From contig CAINOB010000018.1 of the NCBI GenBank assembly GCA_903851365.1, positions 41,252 to 105,251 on the forward strand: DNA of 64,000 nucleotides, in the 5' to 3' direction. Below are positions 63,900 to 64,000 of the stretch, piece after piece (position 1 is the first letter of the stretch; each line of letters begins with the position of its first letter). The position numbers were made by a program, and so were the translations under genes. The stretch comes from an uncultured Bacteroidota bacterium (GTDB taxonomy: Bacteria > Bacteroidota > Bacteroidia > Bacteroidales > UBA12481). Under the pieces are notes generated by a model that had not been told where the DNA came from, did no database searches, and was given only the letters and a program-made list of their open reading frames with translations.

Positions 63900-64000
63900 C
63901 GAGTTGTTCGGCTCGGAGCACGACGCCGCGTTGGCCGGCAATCATCCGCAGGCCGGTCACTAGAAATTCACGCGCCACGATAATCAAGACCATCCATGCC
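63900..64000 (-). CDS. Fragment of CDP-diacylglycerol-glycerol-3-phosphate 3-phosphatidyltransferase-like gene, truncated at the tauE stop and running off the right edge
   Basis: Minus strand reads AWMVLIIVAREFLVTGLRMIAGQRGVVLRAEQLG, which resembles the central PgsA segment; similarity stops abruptly at ~63900. Confidence 0.5.

Noticed and set aside
1-64000. Prophage, IS transposase, integrase, tRNA or rRNA genes
   Set aside because: No recognisable transposase, integrase or phage structural proteins in the ORF set, and no tRNA/rRNA-like sequence noticed by eye; a tRNAscan/Infernal run would be needed to exclude RNA genes firmly.

Overview
Window from a Bacteroidota-type genome: Por secretion (T9SS) C-terminal sorting domains, TAnnTTTG-like -7 boxes, a FISUMP domain and DUF1080 proteins. 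About 43 protein-coding genes are supported. Left third: DUF1080/HEAT protein, MgtC, PAP2, an MFS-lipoprotein fusion ORF, a beta-helix T9SS cargo, AI-2E transporter, esterase, GH29 fucosidase, M1 peptidase, sodium:solute symporter and an MNT/HEPN toxin-antitoxin pair. Middle: three tandem T9SS paralogs, then an acyl-CoA / isobutyryl-CoA cluster (3-hydroxyacyl-CoA dehydrogenase, thiolase, FabK/NMO-like protein, IcmF, acyl-CoA dehydrogenase, EtfBA, membrane Fe-S ETF:quinone oxidoreductase-like). Right third: carbohydrate catabolism (six-hairpin glycosidase, GH38, Gfo/Idh/MocA, OYE, flavoprotein, SDR, heparinase-like, KDPG aldolase-like). I saw no rRNA, tRNA, prophage, transposase or CRISPR array. 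The most unusual signal is a set of sequence-unrelated short tandem repeat families that share a 7-bp (sometimes 8-bp) period. They occupy many intergenic junctions, often beside palindromic repeats, and also lie in frame inside several enzyme genes, where they encode heptad- or octad-periodic linker peptides. In one case the repeat encodes the hydrophobic core of a signal peptide. Other notable points: an icmF frameshift explained exactly by one extra copy of an ATATC pentamer, a mosaic T9SS paralog, hairpin repeats after the GH38 gene, and an abrupt compositional and functional junction (truncated pgsA-like fragment) in the last ~100 bp. All calls come from reading the sequence; no database search was run.
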